Shown: one piece after another, positions 27,833 through 36,525 of the stretch
How positions within the stretch are numbered: position 1 is the first letter of the stretch
Layout: each line of letters opens with the position of its first letter
Assembly (NCBI GenBank): GCA_965233625.1
Contig: OZ247499.1
Span: 2,914,001 to 2,978,000 of the forward strand
Reading direction: 5' to 3'
DNA: 64,000 nt
Source of the DNA: G965233625 sp965233625
Lineage (GTDB): Bacteria > Planctomycetota > Planctomycetia > Pirellulales > Pirellulaceae
Notes under the pieces: generated by a model
What the model was told of the DNA's origin: nothing
Seen by the model: the letters and a program-made list of their open reading frames with translations, nothing else
Databases searched by the model: none
Program-made: the position numbers and the translations under genes

Positions 27833-28154
27833 TGTTTTGAAAGAAAACCTTGTGGCTTCTCTGATGTCATTTTTTGGAGATGCTGCTGATGATGTTGTCA
27901 TAGCAGTATCAACCGACACGCCATATGTCCAAATAGATGTTGAGGTAGTAGTCTACAATTTTTTCGTAGTTCGCTTCTTGATTGAGAGAACCACATTGTT
28001 TGCGTCAATCAAACAATCTGGAATTCAACTCAGCATTCTTAAGTCAACATTAGACAACCGTGGTTTTTCTGACATCCTCGCTTCCTTGGACCTGGAATTG
28101 AGGCTTAGAATCCCCGATAAATACCTGATTGCGAACGGATGGATTACCGATTAG
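27810..28154 (+). CDS. Small low-GC protein, possible immunity protein
   Basis: A 114-residue acidic protein (MEFGVRSDVLKENLVASLMS at the start, then DAADDVVIAVSTDTPYVQID) with no signal peptide or clear membrane segment, though the middle VVVYNFFVVRFLI is quite hydrophobic. Base composition is clearly lower in GC than the chromosome average here. The ATG at 27810 overlaps the end of the upstream toxin-tail-like frame by 23 bases, so expression would be translationally coupled. The pairing suggests an immunity role, but no family could be named. Confidence 0.55.
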   Translation: MEFGVRSDVLKENLVASLMSFFGDAADDVVIAVSTDTPYVQIDVEVVVYNFFVVRFLIERTTLFASIKQSGIQLSILKSTLDNRGFSDILASLDLELRLRIPDKYLIANGWITD

Positions 28155-28500
28155 TGGTGAACTCCACAACCTCCCTCTTCACCGTCTTCACAAACCGACG
28201 AATCCGGTACAAACTAGGACTCCCTAACTCGGCCCGTCCCACCAATACAGAAGGACAAACACCCGACACGATACAATCCCAAACCGCCCCCCCTAACTCA
28301 CCGCACTTCTCCATGATTTCGTCCCGTAGGAGTGCTGGGCTGGGATCTTGTTGGATTGCTCGGTCGAAAGAGGCAAGGGGGAAAGCTGGGACGTATTTGC
28401 GTTGGTTTTGAGCTATCTGGATCAGCTTAGCATTTGTAGGGCAGGCTCCGCCTGCCTTCCTGATGGTACGAACCCAAACGCCGCGTTGCGTTAACTTCAA
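28144..28500 (-). CDS. Doubtful small frame within a repeat-rich gap
   Basis: A 118-residue minus-strand frame. Its first about 30 residues are translated repeat arm (28436-28460) and are unlikely to be native protein. The rest (YVPAFPLASFDRAIQQDPSP, then LLRDEIMEKCGELGGAVWDC and SLYRIRRFVKTVKREVVEF) has a protein-like pattern and low-GC codons. An internal ATG at the MEKCGELGG segment could be the true start. No family is recognised. Without it the 28155-28616 gap holds only repeat arms. Confidence 0.25.
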   Translation of the reverse strand: MKLTQRGVWVRTIRKAGGACPTNAKLIQIAQNQRKYVPAFPLASFDRAIQQDPSPALLRDEIMEKCGELGGAVWDCIVSGVCPSVLVGRAELGSPSLYRIRRFVKTVKREVVEFTTNR

Positions 28501-28605
28501 CGTCTTTCACCCAGAATCGAATCAACGGTCTGACGTCGTTAAATTCCGCGGTTCTTAGCCTGATATTGAAGCATGCCCGAGGAAGGCAGGCGGAGCCTGC
28601 CCTAC
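28436..28605. repeat. Inverted GCAGGCTCCGCCTGCC element, copy C
   Basis: GTAGGGCAGGCTCCGCCTGC starts at 28436 and its exact inverse GGAAGGCAGGCGGAGCCTGC starts at 28581. About 120 bases lie between the arms. This copy has the best-conserved arms, and ends 12 bases before the stop of the MacB-like gene, so its hairpin could also end that transcript. Confidence 0.85.
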
Positions 28606-28616
28606 GCAGTGCTGGT

Positions 28617-30725
28617 TTATTCGTGCCGTAGTGCGTCGATCGGGTCGAGGCGGGAGGCGGTTCTGGCGGGGTAGTAGCCGAAGATCACGCCGGTTAGTAC
28701 GGCCACGGTTACGGCGACGATGGGCGCCGTCAGCGAGGGCACCACGGGCCAGCCCATGAAGTGGCTGGCGATGCTGGAACAGATGTGGCCTACGACGATG
28801 CCGATGCATCCGCCCGCCAGGCAGAGGACCATCGATTCAATCAGAAACTGCCGCATGATCGCCTGCCGGTTGGCACCGACGGCCATTCGCAGGCCAATCT
28901 CACGCGTGCGTTCGGTGACGGACACCAGCATGATGTTCATAATGCCCACGCCGCCCACCAGTAGCGATACGCCGCCGATCAGCAGGCCGAGGGCGGATAG
29001 CCCGCTGACCACCTGCGTGGTGACGCGGGAGACTTCGGTCATGTCGTTGATCTGGATCACATCGCGGTCCACGTTATGCTGCTTCGACAGCACGGCGGCA
29101 ATCTGCTCCCGTGCCGCATCGACCGCAGCGGGGGAAATGGCCCGGACGTAGATCTGGTGCAGATGTTCGTTCTTGATCTGCGGTTTGAACGAGACGGCGC
29201 GCATCGGCGGCATCTGATGGGCGAACGTTGTGCGATGTCTCGCAACCACATTCGCACTGCTAAGGCGGTGTTTGAACGTGGACCAGGGGGCGATAATCGT
29301 ATCGTCCTGATCGTTGCCAATCACATCGCCGCCCTTGGGCGCCAGCACGCCGGTGATACGTAGCGAAATGCCGTTACAGCGGATTTCCTGACCGACGGGA
29401 TATTCGTCACCGAACAGCTCCCGCGCCACCGTCTGCCCGATTACACAGACCGCTGCGGCGTCGCGGACGTGACGATCCGTAAAGGCCACGCCGGCGTCCA
29501 TTTCAGACCAGTTGCGTGCTTCCAGATAACTAGGCGAAGTGCCAAACGCAAAGACGGGCCGCCACCGCCGGCCGCGGCGGACCAGTTGCACCTGCGCGTG
29601 CACCATCGGCGCTGCGAGTTCAACGTCCGGGCAACGGTCCGCGATCAGCGTGACATCATCGGGCGTCAGCGGTACGTAGCGCCGCCGGTGCGTGGTGCTG
29701 GGGCGGTTGATGGTGCTTACGGTCAGCATGCTGGCGCCCATGCTGGCGACGGTGTCGCGGATGGCCATCGAAGAGCCATTGCTTAGCTCCATCACCATCA
29801 CCACCGACGAAACGCCAATCACGACGCCGATCATCGTCAACAGCGTCCGCAGCGCGTTACGCTGCAGCGCAAGCGTCGCCACCACAATCGCATTCAGCGT
29901 GGCCGTCCAGAACGGGCCGCGGTTCACATTCAGGCCGTGACGCGTTGCATGGCTGGTGGATGTCTGAACCTGTGCCGGTTGGCTATCCGCCGCTTCGTTA
30001 TCCGTCGTTTCCTGCTTCGGTTTGCGGCGGCGTGGTGCGGTGGCCTGACGTACATCGTCGGAGATCACGCCGTCGCGGATGTGGACAACGCGGTTCGCCT
30101 GTTCAGCCACGGCGGCGTCGTGAGTGACCACGACCAGGGTGATGTCGTGAAGCTGATTCAACTGGCGGAACAGTTGCAGAATCTCCTGCTCCGTCTTCGA
30201 ATCGAGGTTGCCCGTCGGTTCATCCGCCAGCAGCAGTTTGGGGCGATTGATTAGCGAACGTGCAATCGCCACTCGCTGCCTTTCGCCGCCCGAAAGCTGA
30301 TTCGGCGCGTGGTGCATCCGCCCGGCAAGGCCCACGATCGTCAGCAGTTCTTTGGCGTACGCAACACGTTCAGCCCGGCTGCGGCCGTCGGTGGAATAGA
30401 TCACCGGCAGCAGCACGTTATCCAGCGCCGACATCCGCGGCAGCAGATGGAAGTTCTGAAACACGAACCCCACATACTGGTTGCGGAACACGGCCAGTTC
30501 CGCCGGCGATAGCGAAGAAACATCGATGCCCGCCATCTGATACCGGCCAGTGCTGGGCCGGTCGAGGCTGCCCAGCAGGTTCATCAACGTCGTTTTCCCG
30601 GAGCCGGACGACCCCATCAACGCCACGTATTCACCCGCCTGCACCTGCAGATCGATACCGGTCAGCACGGGCAGGTCTTCGCCACCGGCGCGGTACGTTT
30701 TGCAGAGGTTCGATAGGTCAATCAC
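28617..30725 (-). CDS. macB: MacB-like ABC exporter, ATPase-permease fusion
   Basis: A 702-residue protein with MacB architecture. The N-terminal ATPase (1 to about 225) has Walker A GSSGSGKTTL, a Q-loop in FVFQNFHLLP, signature LSGGERQRVA and Walker B LLLADEPTGNLD. After a variable linker (about 225-275) comes one membrane helix (LLTMIGVVIGVSSVVMVMEL), a large periplasmic domain, and three C-terminal helices typical of FtsX-like permeases (ending in PARTASRLDPIDALRHE). It works as a mechanotransmission pump with a MacA-type adaptor, encoded 48 bases upstream on the same strand. No TolC-like gene is present in the window. Confidence 0.94.
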   Translation of the reverse strand: MIDLSNLCKTYRAGGEDLPVLTGIDLQVQAGEYVALMGSSGSGKTTLMNLLGSLDRPSTGRYQMAGIDVSSLSPAELAVFRNQYVGFVFQNFHLLPRMSALDNVLLPVIYSTDGRSRAERVAYAKELLTIVGLAGRMHHAPNQLSGGERQRVAIARSLINRPKLLLADEPTGNLDSKTEQEILQLFRQLNQLHDITLVVVTHDAAVAEQANRVVHIRDGVISDDVRQATAPRRRKPKQETTDNEAADSQPAQVQTSTSHATRHGLNVNRGPFWTATLNAIVVATLALQRNALRTLLTMIGVVIGVSSVVMVMELSNGSSMAIRDTVASMGASMLTVSTINRPSTTHRRRYVPLTPDDVTLIADRCPDVELAAPMVHAQVQLVRRGRRWRPVFAFGTSPSYLEARNWSEMDAGVAFTDRHVRDAAAVCVIGQTVARELFGDEYPVGQEIRCNGISLRITGVLAPKGGDVIGNDQDDTIIAPWSTFKHRLSSANVVARHRTTFAHQMPPMRAVSFKPQIKNEHLHQIYVRAISPAAVDAAREQIAAVLSKQHNVDRDVIQINDMTEVSRVTTQVVSGLSALGLLIGGVSLLVGGVGIMNIMLVSVTERTREIGLRMAVGANRQAIMRQFLIESMVLCLAGGCIGIVVGHICSSIASHFMGWPVVPSLTAPIVAVTVAVLTGVIFGYYPARTASRLDPIDALRHE

Positions 30726-30773
30726 GCCAAGGCGCCTTGTTAGCTCTCTCCCCGCATGGCGAGGAGACGAAGA

Positions 30774-32030
30774 TTACCGCTGCATGCGTGCGCTGGGGAC
30801 GATGCGCGCGAGCCGCGTCTTTTTGATTACGCCGACGGCGACGGGCATCTGCTCTTGGAGGCCGGTGGCGATGACCTGCGTCATGCCGTCGTTCTCCAGG
30901 CCCTTGCGGACGGGCACGGCCCGCACTTTGCCGTTTTCGCCGGCGATCCACACCACAGGCTGCCGGTTCTTGCCGGCGGTTGCCGGCGGGGAAGCCGGGT
31001 CGACAAACACCGGCGCCGGCTGGAACTGAATGGCTTCGTCCGGCACCAGCCAGGCTTTCTCAGCCTTTACGATTTCAATTTCCACGTCGGCCGTCATGTG
31101 CGGAAACAGCCGGATCTCCGCCGGTTCGATATCGACAAGCACGTCGTACGTGACAAAGTTCCCCTGCACGCGGGCGTTGAGCATCACGTTGCTGACCGTG
31201 CCTCGCAGTGGCTTGTCGCGATGGGCGTCTACGGTAAACGTCACGGGTTGTCCCGTATGTATCTTGCCGATATCGGTTTCGCCCACCGAAGCGCGGACGC
31301 GCATGTTGTTGAGGTCGCGGGCAATCAGAAACAGCCCTTGCTGCCCGGCTGAAACAAACTGCCCCAGAATCGCCCGGCGGTCGATAATCACGCCGTCCAC
31401 TGGCGCCCGGACGGTGGACTGTTGAAGTTTAAACTGGGCGTGTTCCAGCTCCGTGCGGGCCTGCTGCTGACGCGTCTGGCTGATGGCCAGCTCTGCAGCG
31501 GCCAGCTTCTGCGTAGTCACAATGGTTTCGTATTCACTGGCGGACATCGTGCCGCGGAGACGCTCGGCACGGGTCAAAGCCTGCGTGGCTTGCAGCAACC
31601 GGGCCTCCGAGCGTTGAGCGTCGGCAGCGGCCATTTGAACCGCGATCTTCGCCTTCTGAACAGCGATGTCGTACGTTGAACGATCGATCTGAAACAGCAC
31701 GTCGCCCTTCCGCACTTTCGACCCGACATCTAACTCCTGGCTGGTATCCGCCGCCACACTACCGAAAGCGATCAGCTTGCCGGGTACATCGGCGCCGACC
31801 TGCACGATCTCCGTGGGCTCAACGGTGCCGGTGGCGGAAATCGTAATCCGCAGATCACGGTGCTGAATCGGCACGGTGCGCAGCACGGGCGCCCCCTCGC
31901 CGGGCAGCAACGCAAACCACCACACCGCCACACCCGCCAGGCAGCCCACAACGCCGCACACCAGCCCGCACCGCAATAAAAAGCGGAGCCAGCCGCGGTT
32001 CTTCGCCGGGTTTGCGTCAGGCAGCGTCAT
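30774..32030 (-). CDS. MacA/HlyD-type periplasmic adaptor of the MacB-like exporter
   Basis: A 418-residue membrane-fusion protein. One N-terminal membrane segment (CGLVCGVVGCLAGVAVWWFALL) is followed by a beta-barrel/lipoyl region (ISATGTVEPTEIVQVGADVPGKL), a long helical hairpin rich in Ala, Gln and Arg (about 130-205), the second lipoyl half (STVRAPVDGVIIDRRAILGQ) and the membrane-proximal domain (TFTVDAHRDKPLRGTV). This order matches MacA. The gene is 48 bases upstream of the MacB-like gene, so they form one operon. Substrates may be lipoproteins, peptides or antibiotics; none can be named. Confidence 0.92.
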   Translation of the reverse strand: MTLPDANPAKNRGWLRFLLRCGLVCGVVGCLAGVAVWWFALLPGEGAPVLRTVPIQHRDLRITISATGTVEPTEIVQVGADVPGKLIAFGSVAADTSQELDVGSKVRKGDVLFQIDRSTYDIAVQKAKIAVQMAAADAQRSEARLLQATQALTRAERLRGTMSASEYETIVTTQKLAAAELAISQTRQQQARTELEHAQFKLQQSTVRAPVDGVIIDRRAILGQFVSAGQQGLFLIARDLNNMRVRASVGETDIGKIHTGQPVTFTVDAHRDKPLRGTVSNVMLNARVQGNFVTYDVLVDIEPAEIRLFPHMTADVEIEIVKAEKAWLVPDEAIQFQPAPVFVDPASPPATAGKNRQPVVWIAGENGKVRAVPVRKGLENDGMTQVIATGLQEQMPVAVGVIKKTRLARIVPSARMQR

Positions 32031-32147
32031 CGGGATATTTCGCCAGGGTCAGGAGAGCAATAGACGCGTATCCGATTAGCAGAAACAGCCCCGCGGCAGC
32101 AAGAGCATTTGCCGCTGGTGCGCAGTTCCTCCGCAGCGTCCAAGCCG

Positions 32148-32984
32148 TCAGATACTGCGAAGATGCGTCTGCAATGCCGACTGCCAGGACGGCATCGCCG
32201 GGGCGCCGGCCAGTGCGTGATATTTGGTTGTATCGAGAACGCTAAAGGGAGGCCGTGTTGCGGCGGCGCCATAAGCGGCTGTAGAGATCGGCTCGACTTC
32301 GACCCCGGCGCCCTGCTGCCGGAATAACTCCACGGCGAAATCGAACCAGGTTGTCCGCCCGGTATTCACCAGGTGATACACGCCGCGGGCGTCGTTCTGC
32401 GTCAGAAAGGCGATGCCACGGGCGATGTCTTCGGCGTTCGAGGGGGTGCAGTGCTGATCATTCACCACCCGCAGCACCTTCTGCTGCTGCGAGAGGCGGA
32501 GCATGGTCGTCACAAAATTCGCCCCAGCGTGACTATACAGCCCGCAGGTGCGCACAATCAGCGATTTGCCCGCCTTGCTGGCTGCCCGTTCACCCGCAGC
32601 CTTAGATTGTGCGTAAACGCTATGGGGCGAAGGCGTTTCGTCCTCGGTAAAAGCCGTTTCGCGTGAAGCGGCGCCGTGAAAGACATAATCCGTGCTGATC
32701 TGCACCAGCAGGCAGCCGGCTTCATCCGCGGCTTCGGCAAGATTGGCCACGCCCTGCGCGTTCACGGCGTGGCACAACTCTGGTTCGCTTTCCGCCGCGT
32801 CTACATGGGTATACGCCGCGCAATTGATGATGGCCGAAGGCGCTGTCTGCTCCACGAGCCGCAGCACGCTTTCGCGGTGCGTGATATCTACTGCAGAGCG
32901 ACCGGCGGGCGTTGCTTCCGGCCCAAGTTGCCGGCAAAGAAGCTGCCCCAGTTGGCCCGCTGCACCGGTTACTAGTATCGCCAT
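32148..32984 (-). CDS. rfbD: dTDP-4-dehydrorhamnose reductase
   Basis: A 278-residue extended SDR that makes dTDP-L-rhamnose in the last step of the pathway. The N-terminal Rossmann motif VTGAAGQLGQ, the catalytic ISTDYVFHG and YAQSKAAGE (Tyr-x-x-x-Lys), and the C-terminal PPFSVLDTTKYHAL block are all as expected. Length is normal. It is divergent from rfbA with 118 bases between, a space that should hold both promoters. Confidence 0.94.
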   Translation of the reverse strand: MAILVTGAAGQLGQLLCRQLGPEATPAGRSAVDITHRESVLRLVEQTAPSAIINCAAYTHVDAAESEPELCHAVNAQGVANLAEAADEAGCLLVQISTDYVFHGAASRETAFTEDETPSPHSVYAQSKAAGERAASKAGKSLIVRTCGLYSHAGANFVTTMLRLSQQQKVLRVVNDQHCTPSNAEDIARGIAFLTQNDARGVYHLVNTGRTTWFDFAVELFRQQGAGVEVEPISTAAYGAAATRPPFSVLDTTKYHALAGAPAMPSWQSALQTHLRSI

Positions 32985-33102
32985 GCTGTTGCCGTGAAAC
33001 GTAACTCGACTACGAAATATCCTGCCGCCTTGAGCCGCACCGCAAGGCAGCGGTAGACTATCGGCGCCAGCGGGACATCAGGCAATTCGTCTATTCACCT
33101 TA

Positions 33103-34032
33103 GTGGACATTCCATTGATTGAGCAGGGGTCGCACTTTAGCAGAGGGATTATTCTCGCCGGTGGCGCGGGCACCCGGCTGGAACCGTTGACGCGGGTCAT
33201 CAGCAAACACCTGCTGCCAGTGTACGACAAGCCGATGATCTATTATCCGCTGTCGGCGCTGATGCTGGCCGGTATCCGCGAGATTCTGCTGATCTCTACA
33301 CCGCGCGACCTGCCGCTGTTCCGCAACCTGCTGGGCGACGGCTCTCAGCTTGGATTACAGATTTCGTACATCGTACAGCCAGAGCCGGAAGGTCTTGCCC
33401 AGGCGTTTATTCTGGGGCGTGAATTTATCGGCGATGGCAACGTCGCGCTGGTGCTGGGCGATAACATCTTCTACGGCCAGGGCTTCCAGCAGATGCTTTC
33501 ACTGGCTGCTGAACGAAGCACCGGCGCCACCATTTTCGGTTACCCGGTGTCGGACCCTTCGCGGTACGGCGTGGTGGGTTTTGACGCTGCCGGTAACGTC
33601 AGTTCAATCGAGGAAAAACCGGCGGCGCCGCAATCGCACTTCGCCGTGCCCGGTCTGTATTTCTATGATCGTCAGGTGGTGGAAATCGCCGCGGGCCTCA
33701 AGCCGTCTGCACGTGGTGAACTTGAGATTACCGACGTAAACCTCGAATACCTCCGCCGCGGGCAACTGCATGTCGAATGCTTCTCGCGCGGCTTCGCCTG
33801 GCTCGATACGGGCACGCATGAGTCGCTGATGCATGCCGCTAACTTTGTTGAGACGATCGAAAAACGGCAGGGATTGAAGATCGCCTGTATCGAAGAGATC
33901 GCCTACCGCAAAGGGTTTATCACGCAGAGCCAACTGCTGGCGATGGGCGCCGGCATGAAGAACGAATACGGCGAATACTTGCAGCAACTACCTGAAATGG
34001 ATCGAAGGTACAGTGGAAGTAATACCGACTAA
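33103..34032 (+). CDS. rfbA: Glucose-1-phosphate thymidylyltransferase
   Basis: A 309-residue nucleotidyltransferase making dTDP-glucose from dTTP and glucose 1-phosphate. IILAGGAGTRLEPLT binds the nucleotide; KHLLPVYDKPMIYYPLS, LVLGDNIFYGQGF, SIEEKP and RGFAWLDTGTHESL are classical RfbA motifs. The GTG at 33103 adds about 15 residues before the conserved core and has no clear Shine-Dalgarno; a TTG at 33115 is another choice. Its end overlaps rfbC by 20 bases. The pathway enzyme rfbB (4,6-dehydratase) is not in this window. Confidence 0.95.
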   Translation: MDIPLIEQGSHFSRGIILAGGAGTRLEPLTRVISKHLLPVYDKPMIYYPLSALMLAGIREILLISTPRDLPLFRNLLGDGSQLGLQISYIVQPEPEGLAQAFILGREFIGDGNVALVLGDNIFYGQGFQQMLSLAAERSTGATIFGYPVSDPSRYGVVGFDAAGNVSSIEEKPAAPQSHFAVPGLYFYDRQVVEIAAGLKPSARGELEITDVNLEYLRRGQLHVECFSRGFAWLDTGTHESLMHAANFVETIEKRQGLKIACIEEIAYRKGFITQSQLLAMGAGMKNEYGEYLQQLPEMDRRYSGSNTD

Positions 34033-34567
34033 CCTGCCCGGCGTAATTCGCATTAACACCCAGGTCTATACCGACGACCGTGGCAGCTTTACCGAAGCCT
34101 TTCAGCAGCAGCGTTACGCCGATGCAGGCATCGACGCGCCCTTTGTGCAGGCTAATCTGGTGCATTCCACACGCACCGTGCTACGCGGCATGCACTACCA
34201 GCTGCAACAGCCGCAAGGCAAGCTGATCTCGGTCACCCAAGGTGAGATTTTTGATGTGGCCGTAGACATGCGGGCCGCCTCGCCGCATTTCGGTAAATGG
34301 ACCGGCGCCATTCTGCGGGCCAGCGCCGGCGAGCAGATGTATATTCCGCCAGGTTTTGCCCACGGCTATTGCGTGCTGACCGACACGGCCGACGTGATGT
34401 ATCAGTGCACCGGCTATTACCACCCGGCAAGCGAACAGACACTTGCCTGGAACGATCCGCAGGTAGGCATCAAGTGGCCGGTCACCGCGCCGCTACTCTC
34501 AGACAAAGACGCCCGCGGCCTCAATCTGGACCTGGCGCCGGGCTATACTGACGAAATTCTGGTCTAA
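34013..34567 (+). CDS. rfbC: dTDP-4-dehydrorhamnose 3,5-epimerase
   Basis: A 184-residue cupin-fold epimerase. DDRGSFTEAF, the NLVHSTRTVLRGMHYQ segment with the catalytic His, PQGKLISVTQGEIFDVAVD, YIPPGFAHGYCVL and IKWP match RfbC closely. A GTG at 34013 begins inside the 3' end of rfbA (20-base overlap), so translation is coupled. Together with rfbA and the divergent rfbD it supplies three of the four dTDP-rhamnose steps. Confidence 0.95.
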   Translation: MEVIPTNLPGVIRINTQVYTDDRGSFTEAFQQQRYADAGIDAPFVQANLVHSTRTVLRGMHYQLQQPQGKLISVTQGEIFDVAVDMRAASPHFGKWTGAILRASAGEQMYIPPGFAHGYCVLTDTADVMYQCTGYYHPASEQTLAWNDPQVGIKWPVTAPLLSDKDARGLNLDLAPGYTDEILV

Positions 34568-34723
34568 CTGCCGCCGGAATTATTTTGCACCGTTTTGGAA
34601 TTATTTGATTTCCGGGGTTTAATCTAGTCCCTCTGGGCCATACAATCACGGACGTGGTGGAGCTGCCGGAACTCGTGATTTACCGGCAACATCACAAAGG
34701 AAATTTTTGAGGAAGTTGAAGTA

Positions 34724-34921
34724 ATGGCAGAAGGTACGATTAAGAAACTGACCGACAAAGGCTTTGGATTCATTGACACTGGGGGGAGCAAAGATCTGTT
34801 CTTCCACAGTTCAAGCCTTGAGGGCGTCGCCTACGACGACCTGCGGGAAGGTGACCGCGTTTCGTTCAACGAAGGTCGCGGACAGAAAGGCCCTTGTGCA
34901 GAGAACGTCAAAGTTATCTAG
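34724..34921 (+). CDS. Cold-shock domain protein (CspA type)
   Basis: A 65-residue single cold-shock domain. RNP1 is present as KGFGFID and RNP2 as DLFFHSS (the more usual form is VFVH). It binds single-stranded RNA or DNA and melts RNA structure. GAGGAAG lies about 15 bases before the ATG. The gene has a leader of about 155 bases rich in T-stretches, in line with post-transcriptional control known for csp mRNAs, and its own terminator. It is monocistronic. Confidence 0.95.
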   Translation: MAEGTIKKLTDKGFGFIDTGGSKDLFFHSSSLEGVAYDDLREGDRVSFNEGRGQKGPCAENVKVI

Positions 34922-34956
34922 CACTAGGTCAGTCAGCTTTTGAAGCTAACGATCAG

Positions 34957-34990
34957 GAAGCCGGCCGTAAAAAGCCGGCTTCTTTTGTTT
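34957..34990 (+). terminator. Intrinsic terminator of the cold-shock gene
   Basis: GAAGCCGGC (34957-34965) pairs with GCCGGCTTC (34974-34982) across an eight-base loop, and TTTTGTTT follows. It lies 35 bases after the stop codon. Confidence 0.92.
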
Positions 34991-35067
34991 CTTGAGGTGA
35001 AGCGACACCGCAACACCCCGGCGGAAGCGACATGGCTTCGGAGCTCTGTTTTTAAGCTGGCTCATCC

Positions 35068-35592
35068 ATGACTCACGATCAATTCTGGCAGATCATCGCA
35101 GATGCTTGCCGCTCCGACCCCTATTCTGCCGAAGAATGGCACTCCAGCCTTAGCGAAGCACTTGCCAACTTGCCCGCCAATGAAATTATCGAATGGGATA
35201 AAATCTTCGATACTCTGGCTAATCGAGCTTATTGCACAGACCTATGGGCGGCCGCATATCTGATAAATGGCGGTGCATCAGATGATGGCTTTTACTACTT
35301 CCGATGTTGGCTGATAGGCATGGGGAAAGAGGTCTACTGCAACGCTATCGTTCATCCAGATAGCCTAGCAGATGTGGTGTCGCCCAGCTGGTTCGCAGAA
35401 GGGCTTGATGCCGAAGCGGAAATCTACGGTGCAGCATACTCAGCGTGGAAGCACGTCACTGGTAAGAGTTGCGAAAGCGATTATCCCGTTCGTACAGAAT
35501 TCAGTACATTGGTGGGAGATGATTGGGACTTTGGAAATAGTAGCGAGATGAGAAGGCGTCTACCGCGACTGGCAGCACTGTATGAGGAGTGA
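35068..35592 (+). CDS. DUF4240 domain protein
   Basis: A 174-residue cytoplasmic protein. MTHDQFWQIIADACRSD at the start, AYCTDLWAAAYLINGGASDD and FYYFRCWLIGMGKEVYCNAI match DUF4240, a family of small proteins often next to WGR or polymorphic-toxin loci and sometimes viewed as immunity-like. The GC content is below that of its neighbours. It is monocistronic and convergent with the ATP-grasp gene, whose stop is 13 bases away. Function unknown. Confidence 0.82.
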   Translation: MTHDQFWQIIADACRSDPYSAEEWHSSLSEALANLPANEIIEWDKIFDTLANRAYCTDLWAAAYLINGGASDDGFYYFRCWLIGMGKEVYCNAIVHPDSLADVVSPSWFAEGLDAEAEIYGAAYSAWKHVTGKSCESDYPVRTEFSTLVGDDWDFGNSSEMRRRLPRLAALYEE

Positions 35593-35605
35593 TGCAGTTA
35601 ACGCG

Positions 35606-36505
35606 TCACTCCCCGCCCGGCAGAAACTTCTCCGCGGCATAGCGGCTCAGCGGACTTCGGCTGCTTAGCAACGCCTGGCGGATGATGCACCGGAGAAAGA
35701 CGCGGAGGTCTTCGACGAAGGGCGGCTTCATCAGCGTGCCGCCGAGACGTGGGTTGATTTCCATCACCGCGATGCGGCCGTCTTCCCGGATGCGGTAGTC
35801 GATACAGCACGGGCCGTTGTAGTGAAGAGGCTGCATGACTTGCATCAACTGCTGGTGAATTTCCCCGGGTAATTCCACACAGCGTGCGGGCGTTTTCGGC
35901 TTCCCGTGGCGGAATTTGTAGGCCTTTGCGCAAAAGCGGTAGGTCCGCTCCAGCAACATCTCACCATTGCGAAAGACTGCGTAGGTCGAAAACTCTTCGC
36001 CCGTCGCCAAATACTCTTGTAGTACGTAGTGGCTGTTCTGCCACGTCGGCTGTTGCAGGCAATCAAAAAGATCCGCAGGCCTTTCTAGATAAACAATGCC
36101 CCGCCCGGCATTCAGATCCGTTCGTTTCAGCAGGCAGGGAAATTCATCCGCAGTTTCGTAACTGGCAGGCAGGTACTGCGATAGCCCGTGCTCTCTGGCG
36201 TAAAAGGCGAACCGTTTTTTATCCCGCAACAAGCGGACGGTTTCCGCCGCAGGTATCAGCGCAGGCAGACGCTGCGGGCAGGAAAGAATGTGGTCTTCCA
36301 TCAACGGCAGCACAACGGTCGCCGGCGCTCGATGCGCCGCCCAGTGCATCTTTCCCGCCGCGACGTGCGCCACATGCTGAACCTCTGGCAGCCGTTTCCA
36401 GACCGGCGCATGGACGCCGGTTGCACGGGTCCAGCTTTCACAGTGGATACCGTACACAACGACCCGCGGTCGCAGCCACTGGCTCAGCATCTTGCTTCCA
36501 TGCAA
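35606..36505 (-). CDS. ATP-grasp ligase-like protein
   Basis: A 299-residue protein with ATP-grasp features: a central CLLKRTDLNAGRGIVYLE lysine/glycine-rich nucleotide loop, YVLQEYLATGEEFSTYAVF, and the metal-binding end IAVMEINPRLGGTLM. The family joins a carboxylate, via acyl phosphate, to an amine or thiol. The substrate is unknown. The DUF1501 gene ends 20 bases upstream on the same strand, so the two are likely co-transcribed. Confidence 0.85.
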   Translation of the reverse strand: MHGSKMLSQWLRPRVVVYGIHCESWTRATGVHAPVWKRLPEVQHVAHVAAGKMHWAAHRAPATVVLPLMEDHILSCPQRLPALIPAAETVRLLRDKKRFAFYAREHGLSQYLPASYETADEFPCLLKRTDLNAGRGIVYLERPADLFDCLQQPTWQNSHYVLQEYLATGEEFSTYAVFRNGEMLLERTYRFCAKAYKFRHGKPKTPARCVELPGEIHQQLMQVMQPLHYNGPCCIDYRIREDGRIAVMEINPRLGGTLMKPPFVEDLRVFLRCIIRQALLSSRSPLSRYAAEKFLPGGE

Positions 36506-36525
36506 ATCGAAGGTTGCTCCACCTT

